Position numbers and translations under genes: made by a program
Assembly: GCF_003319095.1 (NCBI RefSeq)
Contig: NZ_QOHI01000006.1
Span: 62,001-126,000 of the forward strand
From: Blastococcus sp. TBT05-19
GTDB lineage: Bacteria > Actinomycetota > Actinomycetes > Mycobacteriales > Geodermatophilaceae
DNA length: 64,000 nt
Reading direction: 5' to 3'
Notes under the pieces: model-generated
The model's input: only the letters and a program-made list of their open reading frames with translations
Told to the model about the DNA's origin: nothing
Databases searched by the model: none
Shown here: positions 24,003-34,024 of the stretch, in pieces
Layout: each line of letters opens with the position of its first letter
Position numbering within the stretch: position 1 is the first letter of the stretch

Positions 24003-27000
24003 ATGGAGAGCACTGCCGACACCGCGCGCGGCGACGCCGTCGCGCCGGTGCCGACGGTCTCCGTCGAGCTGACCTCCACGCCGGTGCTGAGCTACGCGCT
24101 GGCGCACAACCGCATCCCCGTCGTCTCGCGCCTGGCGCTGACCGGCGACGTGACGCTGCGCGGCGTCACCGTGCGCCTCTCGGTCCGCGACGCCGAGGGC
24201 CCGATCGCGCAGACGGTCGAGCTCCTGGCCGACGTCGACGCCGGGCGCACCACCGTGCTCACCGACCTCGGCCTGGTCATGGACCCGGCCGCGATGCTGC
24301 ACGTCGAGGAGCAGCGCCCCGGCGTCGTCGACGTCGAGGCGTGGCTGGACGAGACGCTCATCGGCGAGGCGACCACGCCGGTGCAGGTGCTCGCCGCCAA
24401 CCAGTGGCTGGCCACTCCCCTGCCCCTGGCGCTGGAGATGCTCGCCGCGCACGTCATGCCCAACCACCCCGCCGTCACGGGGCTGGTGGCCGAGGCCTCC
24501 GAGCTGCTCGAGGAGCGGACCGGCAGCGGGGCGATGGTCGGCTACGCGGCGACCGCCGAGCGCGTGGACGAGGTCGTGCAGGCCCTCGCCGCCGCCCTGC
24601 AGCGCCGCGGCGTCCGCCACTCCGAGCCACCGGCGAGCTGGTCGGACCTCGGCCAGCAGGTCCGCTCCCCCGGCGACGTCCTCACCTGGCGCGTGGGCAC
24701 CCCGCTGGACGTCGTCGTCGTCCTGGCCGCCGCACTCGAGCAGGCCGGCATCCGGCCGCTGCTGTGGCTGGCCGAGGGGCACGCGTTCCTCGGGTACTGG
24801 CGGGAGGAGCGCAGCTCGGAGAGCGCCGCGACCACCGACGCCTCGGCCCTCGTGAACCTGGTCGACCTCGGCCTGGTCGGCCTGGTCGAGACCACGCTGC
24901 TCACCGGCTCGACCGAGCCGGTCGAGGACCTGCACACCCCCGCCTACCAGCGCTGGCTCACCGGCGAGCTCGACCGCGTCATCGGTGTCGCCGACGTGCA
25001 CCGGGCCCGGCGCGACGGCATCGTGCCGCTGCCGGCCCGCGCCCGGACGCCCGAGGGCATCCTGCAGGTGGTCGAGTACCGGCCGGCCGAGCACAGCGTC
25101 GCCGCGTTCCCGGTCGGGACGACGACGCACGCCGGCACGCGGCCCGAGGCGCCCGCGCGGGTGCAGCAGTGGAAGAACGCGCTGCTCGACCTGAGTCTGC
25201 GCAACCGGCTGATCAACTACAGCGAGCGCTCCGGCCTGCCCCTCACGCTGCCCGCCACCGCGCTGCCGATCCTCGACAACCTGGTGCAGGACGGCACGCC
25301 GCTCACCCTGCTGCCCGGCGACCAGCTGGCCGCCGTCCAGAAGGAGCGCGGGCTCACCGGCGCCGCGGAGCTGCCCGCCGAGCAGCTGACCGACCTGCTG
25401 GTCGAGCGGCGCGAGGTGCACGCCGACGTCACCTCCGGCGGTTACCTCCCGCGCCTGCGCAACCTCGCCTACCGGGCGAAGACGGTGCAGGAGGAGACCG
25501 GCGCGAACAACCTGTACCTCGCGCTGGGCTCGCTGGTGTGGGAGCTCGACGGCCGGCCGCTGCGCTCGCCGCTGGTGCTGGTGCCCGTCGTGCTCACCCC
25601 GGTCGGGCGCACCGGCTCCTACCGGCTGGCGCTGGACGAGTCCGGCTCCAGCACCCCGAACTACTGCCTGCTGGAGAAGCTGCGCCAGGTGCACGGGTTG
25701 TCCGTGCCGACGCTCGCGGAGTCCGCCGAGACCACCCTCGACGTCGAGGGCGCCCTGGAGGCGATGCGCGTCGGGCTGGTCGGCCACGGCCTGCCCTACC
25801 GGGTGGAGGCGACGGCGGACCTGGCGATCCTGCAGTTCGCCAAGTTCCGGCTCTGGAAGGACCTCGACGAGCACTGGGCCGACTTCGCCCAGAACCCGCT
25901 GGTGCACCACCTCGTGCACGAGCCGACCGAGCCCTTCGCCGACCCGGCCCGCGACTCCGGCGCCTACGTCGACCTCGACTCCCTGGGCGCGGACCTGCCC
26001 GTGCCGGCCGACGCCTCGCAGCTGCGGGCGATCGCCGAGGCGGGCGCCGGGCGCACCTTCGTGCTGGAGGGCCCGCCCGGCACCGGCAAGTCCCAGACCA
26101 TCACCAACCTGCTGACCCGCGCGGTCGCCGACGGCAAGCGGGTGCTGTTCGTCGCCGAGAAGCGGGCCGCGCTCGACGTCGTCGCCCGGCGCCTGGACGC
26201 GGTCGGGATGGGCATGTTCGCCCTCGACCTGCACGACAAGGGCAGCCGCGCCTCGATGGTGCGCGCCCAGATCCGGCTGGCGATGGAGCACGCCATCGCC
26301 GTCGACGACCAGGGCCTGGCCGCGGAGTCCGAGACGCTCCGCTCGGCCCGCCGGCAGCTGGCCCGCTACGCCGACCGGCTGCACGAGGAGAACGCCGTCG
26401 GCCTCTCCCTGTACTCGGCGCGCACCGCGGAGCTCGCCGCCGGCACCGACGTCGACCCGCTGCCGATGCCGCTGCCGTTCGTGGCCAACGCCCCGACCGA
26501 GGTGCTGACGGCGGTGCGCCGCGCGCTGGCGCTGCTGCCCGACATCGCCGACCTGACCCGCCCCTCGCCCCGGCACCCGTGGGCGTTCGTCGACTCCCCC
26601 GAGATCGACCTGCCCGCGGCCCGCGAGGCCACGACCGCCGTCGACGCCGCCCTGCGCGAGGTCGCCGCCATCGCCGAGCTGGGCGGCGTCATGCGGCACG
26701 CCCGCACGCCCGAGGACCTCGACGCGCTGGCGCACCTGCTGTCCGGCCCGCAGGTCGGCATCGACGTCCTGGACGAGACGTTCAGCGCCCGCTGGACCAC
26801 CGCGACCGGCGCCGTGCTCGGCGAGGTCGCCGCGTTCACCGCCTTCCGCCACCCGGGCCTCGACGTCGCCACCCCCGAGGCGCTCGCGCTGCCGCTGGCC
26901 GACATCTACGTGCGCGCCCAGACCGCTGCGGCGTCGAGCTGGTGGGGTCGCCGCACGCGGCTCACCGCCGTGCGGGACGAGATCGCGTCCTGCCTGCGGC

Positions 27001-29900
27001 CCGGTGCCAAGGTCCGCCCCAAGGACGTCCCGGCCGTCGTGGAGAACCTCTGGCGGGTGCAGACGGCGGTGCAGGCCATCGTGACCCGCGTCGACGCGGT
27101 GCCCGGGCTGTCCGCGCCCGCGGGCTGGAACCCCTTCACCGACCCCGGCCTGCTGGAGCGCGAGGTCGCCTGGTTGCGCGGCGCCGGCACCGCCGTCGAC
27201 GGCCGGTCGGCCTTCCACGTCGCCCTGCGCAAGCTGATCGTCGCCGGCATGCCGTCGGGCCCGGCGACCGCGGCGGCCGTGGCCCGGCTGCGCGACGCCG
27301 TCGTCCACCTCCTGCAGCTGTGCGGCAGCTCCTCGGACCAGCTCGCGGCGTGGGCCGGCGACGACGGCTTCGCGCTGCGCTGGTCGATGACCCGGCCCGA
27401 GCGCGGCGCCGAGGGCACGGTGCTCATGTCGCTGCGCCGCTGGGTCTCCTTCCTCGACACCCTCGAGCCGCTGCGCTACGCGGGCCTGTTCGACGCCCGC
27501 CGGCTGCTGGTCACCGGGCAGATCGCCGCCGACGACGCCGTGCGCGCGCTGGACCGCGGTCTGGCCATCGCCTCGGTGACCGAGCGGCTGGAGGCCTCGG
27601 GGCTGGACACCTTCGACGCGCAGGCGCACGGCCGGGCGATCGACCGGTTCACCGCGGCCTCCCACGCCGTGCGCGAGCACCTGACCGCGGCCCTGCCCGC
27701 CGCGGTGCTCTCCTCCCGGCCGTTCGACGCGACGATGGGCACCGGCCAGGTCGGCGCCCTGCAGCGCGAGCTGGCCAAGCAGCGGCGCGGCCTCGGCGTG
27801 CGGCAGCTGCTCGCCCGGTACGGCGAGCTGATCACCGCCGTCATGCCGTGCGTGCTGGTGTCGCCGGACTCCGTCGCCCGCTTCTTCCCCGCCGCAGCCG
27901 GCCAGTTCGACCTGGTCGTGTTCGACGAGGCCAGCCAGATCCGGGTGGCCGACGCCGTGGGCGCGCTGGGCCGGGCCCGGGCCGCCGTCGTCGTCGGTGA
28001 CTCCAAGCAGATGCCGCCGACGTCGTTCCTCGAGCCGACGACGACCACCACCGACGACTCGGTCGAGGTGGAGACGGCGGTCGAGGACGAGGAGTCGATC
28101 CTCAGCGAGTGCGTGCAGGCGGGGGTGCCGCGGCACTGGCTGTCGTGGCACTACCGCAGCCAGGACGAGTCGCTGATCGCGTTCTCCAACGCCCAGTACT
28201 ACGAGAACCGGCTGTCGTCGTTCCCGGCGCCCACGCACGGCCGGGCGTCGTCGGAGCCCGACGGCCGCGGCGTCTCGCTGGTGCGGGTGCCCGGCACGTT
28301 CCACCGGTCGGGTGCCGGCCGGCTGCTGCGCACCAACCCGATCGAGGCCAAGGCGATCGTGGCCGAGATCCGCCGCCGCTTCGACGCCCACCCGAAGTGG
28401 GACGGCATGAGCGTCGTGCCCTCGATCGGGGTCGTCACCTTCAACGCCCAGCAGCGCTCCTACATCGAGGCGCTGCTGCGCGACGCCGACGACGACCGGC
28501 TGGCCGCCGCCCTGGACCGCTCCGACGGCGAGGGCCTGTTCGTCAAGAACCTGGAGAACGTGCAGGGCGACGAGCGCGACGTCATCTTCTTCTCCACCGG
28601 CTTCTCCCCCGACGCCTCGGGCAACCTGCCGCTGAACTTCGGCCCGCTCAACCGGGTGGGGGGCGAGCGCCGGCTGAACGTGGCGATCACCCGTGCCCGC
28701 CGCCAGGTCGTCGTCTTCTCCTCCTTCGACCCCGACCAGCTGCGGGCCGAGGAGACCTCGTCGGTCGGCATCAAGCACCTGCGCGCCTACCTCGACATGG
28801 CCGAGCAGGGCACCGACGTGCTGCCCCGGTCGGCGCGCTCGGCCGCCGTCGTCGACCGCCACCGGGAGCAGATCGCCGCGGCGCTGCGCGAGCGCGGCCT
28901 GGTCGTGCGCACCGACGTCGGGCTCTCGGAGTTCCGGGTCGACCTGTCGGTCTCCCGGCCCGCCGACCCGGAGACGCCGCTGATGGCGGTGCTGCTGGAC
29001 GGTCCCGCGTGGGCCCGCCGGGGCACCGTCGGCGACCGGGACGCGGTGCCGGTGGAGGTGCTCGGCGGCATGCTGCGCTGGCCCGTGGTCGAGCGCGTGT
29101 GGCTGCCGACGTGGCTGGCCGACGCCTCCTCCGTGGTCGACCGGCTGGCCGAGGCGGTGGACGCCGCCCCGGTGGCGCCGCGCCCGCTCGCGGAGCCGGT
29201 GCAGCTGCCGACGGCGGCGGTCGAGTCGTTCAAGGGCGTGGCGGCGCTGCGCTCGGCGGTGACGGCGTCGGTGGCGGTGCCGGCCGCCCCGTCCCGCCCG
29301 GTGGCGAAGCCCGCCGCACCTCGCAAGCCCGCCAAGCCCGCGGCGCTGGAGGGCGAGGCGCCGTTCGTGCCCTGGATCCCCAAGACCGCCGGCGAGAAGT
29401 CCCTGCTCGACGAGCTGCCCGCGTCGAAGCCGGCCCGCGCCGTGCGCCGGGTGCTGCAGGCCGGGATCAAGGCCGAGGGGCCGATCCACGTCGACCGGCT
29501 GGCCAAGCTGACCGTGGGCGCCTTCGGGCTCAACCGGGCCACCGAGTCGCGCAAGCAGACGCTGCTCTCCCTGCTGCCGCCGTCGGCGGTGGACGGCGAC
29601 TTCCTGTGGCCCGAGGGCACCGACCGCGCCACCTGGACCGGGTTCCGCCGGCAGGTCTCCAGCACCGACCGGCCGATCGACCACGTGGCGCCCGAGGAGA
29701 TCGCGAACGCCATGGTCGCGCTGTCCCGGGCCGCGGCCGGGATGCGCCGCGACGAGCTGCTGACCGCCACCGCCGCGGTGTTCGGCCACAAGCGCCGGGC
29801 CGCGTCGGTGACGCCGGCGCTGGAGAAGGCGCTGGCGTTCGCGCTGGACAGCGGGCGGCTCACCGAGCAGGGCTCGGGCCTGCTCACCGGCGGGGCCTGA
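24003..29900 (+). CDS. Giant DUF4011 / SF1 helicase / nuclease-like / DUF3320 protein
   Basis: A 1965-residue protein. Residues about 385-640 hold DUF4011 (NALLDLSLRNRLINYSE). The SF1 helicase (DNA2/NAM7 type) spans 670-1590, with Walker A EGPPGTGKSQT near 688, Walker B VVFDEASQIR near 1304, and RNVAITRARRQ in loose form as LNVAITRARRQ. Residues 1610-1710 resemble the REase_MTES_1575/Vsr-like domain (VGLSEFRVDLSV, DRDAVPVEVLGGML) but the usual acidic strand reads VLLDGP. DUF3320 follows near 1800 (ARAVRRVLQAGIKAEGPIH). Such proteins are linked to phage defence or DNA processing. It stands alone with no obvious partner genes. Confidence 0.9.
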   Translation: MESTADTARGDAVAPVPTVSVELTSTPVLSYALAHNRIPVVSRLALTGDVTLRGVTVRLSVRDAEGPIAQTVELLADVDAGRTTVLTDLGLVMDPAAMLHVEEQRPGVVDVEAWLDETLIGEATTPVQVLAANQWLATPLPLALEMLAAHVMPNHPAVTGLVAEASELLEERTGSGAMVGYAATAERVDEVVQALAAALQRRGVRHSEPPASWSDLGQQVRSPGDVLTWRVGTPLDVVVVLAAALEQAGIRPLLWLAEGHAFLGYWREERSSESAATTDASALVNLVDLGLVGLVETTLLTGSTEPVEDLHTPAYQRWLTGELDRVIGVADVHRARRDGIVPLPARARTPEGILQVVEYRPAEHSVAAFPVGTTTHAGTRPEAPARVQQWKNALLDLSLRNRLINYSERSGLPLTLPATALPILDNLVQDGTPLTLLPGDQLAAVQKERGLTGAAELPAEQLTDLLVERREVHADVTSGGYLPRLRNLAYRAKTVQEETGANNLYLALGSLVWELDGRPLRSPLVLVPVVLTPVGRTGSYRLALDESGSSTPNYCLLEKLRQVHGLSVPTLAESAETTLDVEGALEAMRVGLVGHGLPYRVEATADLAILQFAKFRLWKDLDEHWADFAQNPLVHHLVHEPTEPFADPARDSGAYVDLDSLGADLPVPADASQLRAIAEAGAGRTFVLEGPPGTGKSQTITNLLTRAVADGKRVLFVAEKRAALDVVARRLDAVGMGMFALDLHDKGSRASMVRAQIRLAMEHAIAVDDQGLAAESETLRSARRQLARYADRLHEENAVGLSLYSARTAELAAGTDVDPLPMPLPFVANAPTEVLTAVRRALALLPDIADLTRPSPRHPWAFVDSPEIDLPAAREATTAVDAALREVAAIAELGGVMRHARTPEDLDALAHLLSGPQVGIDVLDETFSARWTTATGAVLGEVAAFTAFRHPGLDVATPEALALPLADIYVRAQTAAASSWWGRRTRLTAVRDEIASCLRPGAKVRPKDVPAVVENLWRVQTAVQAIVTRVDAVPGLSAPAGWNPFTDPGLLEREVAWLRGAGTAVDGRSAFHVALRKLIVAGMPSGPATAAAVARLRDAVVHLLQLCGSSSDQLAAWAGDDGFALRWSMTRPERGAEGTVLMSLRRWVSFLDTLEPLRYAGLFDARRLLVTGQIAADDAVRALDRGLAIASVTERLEASGLDTFDAQAHGRAIDRFTAASHAVREHLTAALPAAVLSSRPFDATMGTGQVGALQRELAKQRRGLGVRQLLARYGELITAVMPCVLVSPDSVARFFPAAAGQFDLVVFDEASQIRVADAVGALGRARAAVVVGDSKQMPPTSFLEPTTTTTDDSVEVETAVEDEESILSECVQAGVPRHWLSWHYRSQDESLIAFSNAQYYENRLSSFPAPTHGRASSEPDGRGVSLVRVPGTFHRSGAGRLLRTNPIEAKAIVAEIRRRFDAHPKWDGMSVVPSIGVVTFNAQQRSYIEALLRDADDDRLAAALDRSDGEGLFVKNLENVQGDERDVIFFSTGFSPDASGNLPLNFGPLNRVGGERRLNVAITRARRQVVVFSSFDPDQLRAEETSSVGIKHLRAYLDMAEQGTDVLPRSARSAAVVDRHREQIAAALRERGLVVRTDVGLSEFRVDLSVSRPADPETPLMAVLLDGPAWARRGTVGDRDAVPVEVLGGMLRWPVVERVWLPTWLADASSVVDRLAEAVDAAPVAPRPLAEPVQLPTAAVESFKGVAALRSAVTASVAVPAAPSRPVAKPAAPRKPAKPAALEGEAPFVPWIPKTAGEKSLLDELPASKPARAVRRVLQAGIKAEGPIHVDRLAKLTVGAFGLNRATESRKQTLLSLLPPSAVDGDFLWPEGTDRATWTGFRRQVSSTDRPIDHVAPEEIANAMVALSRAAAGMRRDELLTATAAVFGHKRRAASVTPALEKALAFALDSGRLTEQGSGLLTGGA

Positions 29901-29977
29901 GGACTCTGCTGCCGCACCGCTGCCGGGGCTAGCTTCGGCCTCCTCCCACCACCACGGGGGCGGAGAGGAGCGGTCCC

Positions 29978-30928
29978 ATGACGATCTCCCAGGCGGCCGG
30001 CGGTCCCGCGCTCGGGCTGGTCCTCCCACCGGCGGCACCCCCGGACCGCCTCTGGCCCGCGGTCGAGGCCGCCGAGGAGGGCGGCATCGGCTCCATCTGG
30101 GTGACCGACCGGACGCTGTCCGACGTCCCGTGGCTGGAGACGCTGACCTACCTCGGCGCGCTCGCGGCCCGGACGACGCGGGTCACCATCGGCACGTCGG
30201 TCCTCTGCCTGGCACGGCGGAACCCGGTGCTGGTCGCGCACGCGCTGGCCTCGGTCCAGTACCTCTCGGGCGGACGGCTGGTCACCGGCGTGGGTCTGGG
30301 CGGGCTGCGGCCGGGTGAGTACGAGCTGAGCGGCGTCCCGCTGAGCTCCCGGGCGCCGGTGACCGACGAGTACATCGGGCTGCTCCGGCGGCTGTGGTCG
30401 GAGGAGACGGTCGACCACGCGGGCGAGCACTTCACCTGCTCGGGCGTGCAGCTCTCGCCGCGGCCGGAGACGCCGATCCCGATCTGGGTCGGCGGGTACT
30501 CCCCCGGCGCGCTCGCGCGGGCCGGGCGGCTGGGCGACGGCTGGCTGTCGGTCTACGTCGGACCGGACCGGATCGGGGCGCCGCTCGCCGAGGTCCGCCG
30601 GCACGCGACGGAGGCCGGCCGGGACCCGGACGCCCTGACCATGACCGCCTACGTGTTCGCCGCGATCGGCCGCCGCGAGGGCGAGGCCGAGGCCGTGCTC
30701 GGACCGGCGCTGGAGAACATCTACGGCGTCGGGCTGGAGCAGATGAGCGACGCCTGCATGTACGGGACGCCGGACCGCTGGGTCGACACCATCGGCCGGT
30801 TCGGCGAGGCGGGCGCGGACAACGTGAACGTCCTGCTGTTCACGACCGACCTGGCCCGCGACGTCGGCATCGTCGTCGGCGACGTCCTGCCCCAGCTCGC
30901 CGGGCACCGGACGATGGCCGACGCCTGA
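29978..30928 (+). CDS. Luciferase-like (LLM) F420/FMN-dependent oxidoreductase
   Basis: A 316-residue TIM barrel. Family marks are AAEEGGIGSIWVTDR, TTRVTIGTSVL, the QYLSGGRLVTGVGLGGL loop and PIPIWVGGYSPGALARAGRL. These fit the actinobacterial F420-dependent group more than the FMN luciferases, though cofactor choice is inferred. GAGAGGAG precedes the ATG. It is transcribed in the same direction as the giant helicase, 77 bp downstream, and is probably a separate unit. The substrate is unknown. Confidence 0.88.
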   Translation: MTISQAAGGPALGLVLPPAAPPDRLWPAVEAAEEGGIGSIWVTDRTLSDVPWLETLTYLGALAARTTRVTIGTSVLCLARRNPVLVAHALASVQYLSGGRLVTGVGLGGLRPGEYELSGVPLSSRAPVTDEYIGLLRRLWSEETVDHAGEHFTCSGVQLSPRPETPIPIWVGGYSPGALARAGRLGDGWLSVYVGPDRIGAPLAEVRRHATEAGRDPDALTMTAYVFAAIGRREGEAEAVLGPALENIYGVGLEQMSDACMYGTPDRWVDTIGRFGEAGADNVNVLLFTTDLARDVGIVVGDVLPQLAGHRTMADA

Positions 30929-30930
30929 CA

Positions 30931-30966
30931 CGCCCGCCCGGAGGGCGCTCCGACCGCCGGCGGGCG
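30931..30966 (+). terminator. Possible GC-rich hairpin after the LLM gene
   Basis: CGCCCGCC (30931-30938) can pair with GGCGGGCG (30959-30966), with additional pairing inside the 20-base loop. It begins three bases after the stop. It is a modest candidate only. Confidence 0.35.
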
Positions 30967-31050
30967 CCGTGCGAGGCTTGGGGGACGGACTCCGGTCCGC
31001 CCGGCCGCGAGGGCCCGGGGACGACGACGTGCAATCGGGGGGCGACACAC

Positions 31051-31383
31051 GTGCGCATCAGCTGCCGGGCCACGCTGCCCGCGACGGACATCGAGATCGC
31101 GACCGCGGTCCAGCAGCTCCTGGACCGCCGCGGCTCCATGGCGCACGCGCCGGTGACCCTGACGATCCCGGACAACGTGGCCATCGGCATCGCCGGCTTC
31201 TTCGTGAGCCCCACCGACTCCGGGCAGCTCATGGAGCGCTTCTTCCGGGGCGGCGACGTCGACAGCAACGAGATGCTCGAGGCGATCCGGTTCGAGCAGG
31301 GCTACGCCTCCCCCGAGGGGCACGCGGCGCTGCACTGCCTGTCGGGCTGGGTCGCCGCCCAGGTGCACAAGCAGGGCGGCTGA
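31051..31383 (+). CDS. Hypothetical protein, 110 residues
   Basis: Begins VRISCRATLPATDIEIATAV from GTG 31051, after a GGGGGG run about eight bases upstream. The sequence contains TLTIPDNVAIGIAGFFVSP and MLEAIRFEQGYASPEGHAAL and reads as a mixed alpha/beta single domain. No family is recognised and there is no signal peptide or membrane segment. It converges on the phytochrome gene with only three bases between stops. Codon use is like its neighbours, so it is likely real. Confidence 0.7.
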   Translation: MRISCRATLPATDIEIATAVQQLLDRRGSMAHAPVTLTIPDNVAIGIAGFFVSPTDSGQLMERFFRGGDVDSNEMLEAIRFEQGYASPEGHAALHCLSGWVAAQVHKQGG

Positions 31384-31386
31384 CCC

Positions 31387-33576
31387 TCAGGTCCGGGCGA
31401 CCCCGAGCAGGGTGACGTCGTCGGTGCTCGGCGGGTTGAGCGCGGCCAGCACGGCGTCGAGCAGCTGCTGCGGCTCGGCCGGCCCGGCGCCGACGGCGTC
31501 GCGCAGCGCGTCGAGCCCGGCGGCCAGGCCCGCGGCGGACCGCTCGACCAGGCCGTCGCTGAACAGCAGCAGCCGGTCGTCGCCGGCCAGCCGCAGCCGG
31601 GTCTCGCGGTAGGACGGCGCGTCGAGCACGCCGAGCGCGGGCCCGCGGCCCTCCATCACGTACTCCGCGCCGTCGGCCGCGGCGTGCAGCACGGGCAGGT
31701 GCCCGGCGCTCGCGACGACGACGTCGCCGCTGTCGGGGTCCAGCTCGGCGACGACGACGGTCGCCATCTCGCCGGGCAGGAGCGCCCCGATCACCTCGTT
31801 GAGGCCGTCGAGCGCGGCGGCCGGGCCCTCCGCGCGGAGCAGGTGGGCCCGCAGCGCGTGCCGCAGCTGGGCGGTGACCGCGGCGGCGGCCAGGCCGTGC
31901 CCGGCGACGTCGCCGAGCACGATGGACAGCCGGCCGCTGGGCAGCGGCACCAGGTCGTACCAGTCACCGCCGACGACGTCGTCCTGGCTCGGCCGGTACC
32001 GGGCGGCGAGCGCGACGCCGGGCACCTTGGGCAGCTCCTCGAGCAGCAGCGTGCGCTGCAGCGCGCCGGCCAGCCGGTTGTCCTCCTCGGCGCGGTTCAG
32101 CGTGGCCTCGGCGAGGTGACCGGCCAGCGTGCGGGCGGCGGCGATCTCGTGCTGCCGCCAGGGGCGCGAGGTCTCGCGCACCGTCTCGCTCCACGCGGCG
32201 AACGAGCGCCGGGGGCTGAGCCGCGGTCCGTCGTCGGTCTGCGCCGTCTTCGACTGGTACGGGTTGCCGCCCCAGGTGACCTCGCGCAGCGTCTCCGGCC
32301 GGAACCAGGCGAGGAAGTCCTCCCCACCGACCGGGACGGCGAGCACGCCGCTGGCCGTCGACGCCAGGTCGGCGGCCGCGGGGACGACGGTGGAGACGGC
32401 GTCGGTGGCGGTCACACCGCCGTCGAGCAGCGCGCGGACCAGCGGCACGACCCGCTCGGCCGGCGGCGTGGTGCCGAGCAGCATCAGCTGACCGCCCAGG
32501 CGGACGGCGGCACCGGTGGCGGGCAGCAGGTCGAGGGCGCTGGGGTCGTTCCCGGTGAGCGCCGTGCCGAGGGCGCGCGGGGTGCGGCCGACGGCGGCGG
32601 TCAGCTCGGCGGTGCGGCGGGCGACCTCCACCACGCCGTCGGTCACGCCCGCGGCGACCAAGGTGCGCAGCAGCAACGAGGCGGTGCGGCCGAGGAACTC
32701 GGCGGCCACGCGGTCGGGGTAGGACGGGCGGTGCGGGCCGGCGTAGTGGTGGCAGGAGATGAGGCCCCACAGCTTCCCGCGGTCGATGAGCGACACCGAC
32801 ATCGAGGAGACGACGCCCATGTTGGCCAGGTACTCCAGGTGCACCGGCGAGACGCTGCGCAGCATGGCGCCCGAGAGGTCCAGCGGCCGGCCGGTGAGCG
32901 GGTTGACCGGCGGGTCGAGCGGCACCCGCTGGTAGCCGGCGTCGGGGATGATCCGCATCCAGTTGCTCGTGTAGAGGGCGCGGGCCTGGGCCGGGATGTC
33001 GCTGGCCGGGAACCAGAGGCCGAGGAAGGGCTCGAGGTCCGCGCGCCGGTCCTCGGCGATGACCTCGCCGTTCCACGCCTCGTCGAAGCGGTAGACCATC
33101 ACCCGGTCGAAGCCGGTCAGCGTGCGCACGTCGCGGGCGAGCACCTCGCTGAGGTCGTCGAGCGTCGAGCTGGCCGCGAGCCGCTGCAGCACGGTCGGGA
33201 GGCGGGTGTGCCACGCGGCGCCGGCCTCCTCGGCACCGGCGACCGGCTCCCACTCGGTGATCAGCAGCCCGTCGGCGCGGTGCAGGACGAGGTCGACGTC
33301 GGCCCCGCCCACCTGGACGCGCAGCGGGTTGACCTCGGAGAGGTCCCCGGCGAGGGCGTCGCGCAGCCGGGCGGCGTCGTCGTCGGTGAGGTACTGGTCG
33401 AGCGTCCCGCCCACGCGGCCCAGCACCGCCTCGGCGTTGCCGGAGGCGACGACGACGGCGAGGTCGGGCTCGGTGGCCGCCAGCAGGACCCCGTGCGGCT
33501 GGATGGCGCCGGGAACGGCGATGGGCTCGTCGGCGCAGCGGAGCAGCGCGTCCGCGTCGACGGAGGAGGCGGTCAC
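31387..33576 (-). CDS. Bacteriophytochrome fused to a PP2C (SpoIIE-type) phosphatase
   Basis: A 729-residue photoreceptor-effector protein. PAS: residues 10-110, with Cys14 in LLRCADEPIAVPGAIQPHG at the biliverdin attachment site. GAF: about 135-300, with PASDIPAQAR and ISCHHYAG around the chromophore. PHY: 310-480. PP2C: 510-725, with metal motifs VVGGDWYDLV, GDVAGHGLAAA, LFSDGLVE and DDVTLLGV. The kinase domain of usual phytochromes is replaced by a phosphatase. Red/far-red light should control dephosphorylation of the STAS protein encoded nine bases upstream. The start is GTG 33576. Confidence 0.93.
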   Translation of the reverse strand: MTASSVDADALLRCADEPIAVPGAIQPHGVLLAATEPDLAVVVASGNAEAVLGRVGGTLDQYLTDDDAARLRDALAGDLSEVNPLRVQVGGADVDLVLHRADGLLITEWEPVAGAEEAGAAWHTRLPTVLQRLAASSTLDDLSEVLARDVRTLTGFDRVMVYRFDEAWNGEVIAEDRRADLEPFLGLWFPASDIPAQARALYTSNWMRIIPDAGYQRVPLDPPVNPLTGRPLDLSGAMLRSVSPVHLEYLANMGVVSSMSVSLIDRGKLWGLISCHHYAGPHRPSYPDRVAAEFLGRTASLLLRTLVAAGVTDGVVEVARRTAELTAAVGRTPRALGTALTGNDPSALDLLPATGAAVRLGGQLMLLGTTPPAERVVPLVRALLDGGVTATDAVSTVVPAAADLASTASGVLAVPVGGEDFLAWFRPETLREVTWGGNPYQSKTAQTDDGPRLSPRRSFAAWSETVRETSRPWRQHEIAAARTLAGHLAEATLNRAEEDNRLAGALQRTLLLEELPKVPGVALAARYRPSQDDVVGGDWYDLVPLPSGRLSIVLGDVAGHGLAAAAVTAQLRHALRAHLLRAEGPAAALDGLNEVIGALLPGEMATVVVAELDPDSGDVVVASAGHLPVLHAAADGAEYVMEGRGPALGVLDAPSYRETRLRLAGDDRLLLFSDGLVERSAAGLAAGLDALRDAVGAGPAEPQQLLDAVLAALNPPSTDDVTLLGVART

Positions 33577-33585
33577 GCCGTGACG

Positions 33586-33951
33586 TTACGTGCCGGAGTC
33601 CTCGCGGGCGACAGACGTGCCGATCTCCGACGCGGCGGCGACGACGGGCACGGCGGTGCCGAGGTCGAGCAGGTCGATGGGCAGCCGCACCGGGCGGTTG
33701 CCGCGCGGCACGAGGACGTGCAGCTCGACGCCGGCTTCCCGGGCGCTGCGCGCGAGCACCATCAGCGTGCGCGCGCCGGAGGAGTCGAGGAACTGGGTCG
33801 GGCTCAGATCGATGACGAAGCCGTCCGGGGAGGTGCTCATGAGCTCCTCGGCAGCGGCTGCGAGCTGTGGGGCTGTGGCCAGGTCCAGCTCACCCCGTAC
33901 CGTGAGGGCCGCACGTCCGGCGACCGTCGTACGTCCGATCTCGAACAGCAC
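33586..33951 (-). CDS. STAS-domain anti-sigma factor antagonist (RsbV/SpoIIAA type)
   Basis: A 121-residue STAS protein. The phospho-acceptor Ser is in LSPTQFLDSSGARTLMVLAR, matching the DSSG motif of anti-anti-sigma factors. GELDLATAPQLAAA is the expected N-terminal strand. GTG at 33951 has GGAGG six bases before it. It is followed by the phytochrome-phosphatase gene after nine bases and is divergent from an RsbW-type kinase. The unphosphorylated form would bind that kinase and release its sigma factor. Confidence 0.9.
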   Translation of the reverse strand: MLFEIGRTTVAGRAALTVRGELDLATAPQLAAAAEELMSTSPDGFVIDLSPTQFLDSSGARTLMVLARSAREAGVELHVLVPRGNRPVRLPIDLLDLGTAVPVVAAASEIGTSVAREDSGT

Positions 33952-34024
33952 CGTTCCGCCTCCCTCCCTCGTCCTGCCTGGTGAGGAAAGGGTAGGCCAC
34001 GCGGATCCGAGGAGGTGAGCCGCC

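Noticed and set aside
23937-30038. A 2033-codon open frame on the minus strand opposite the giant helicase
   Set aside because: It is antisense to a well-supported protein, is made of low-complexity Arg/Gly/His/Gln runs, and follows from the GC bias of the third codon positions.
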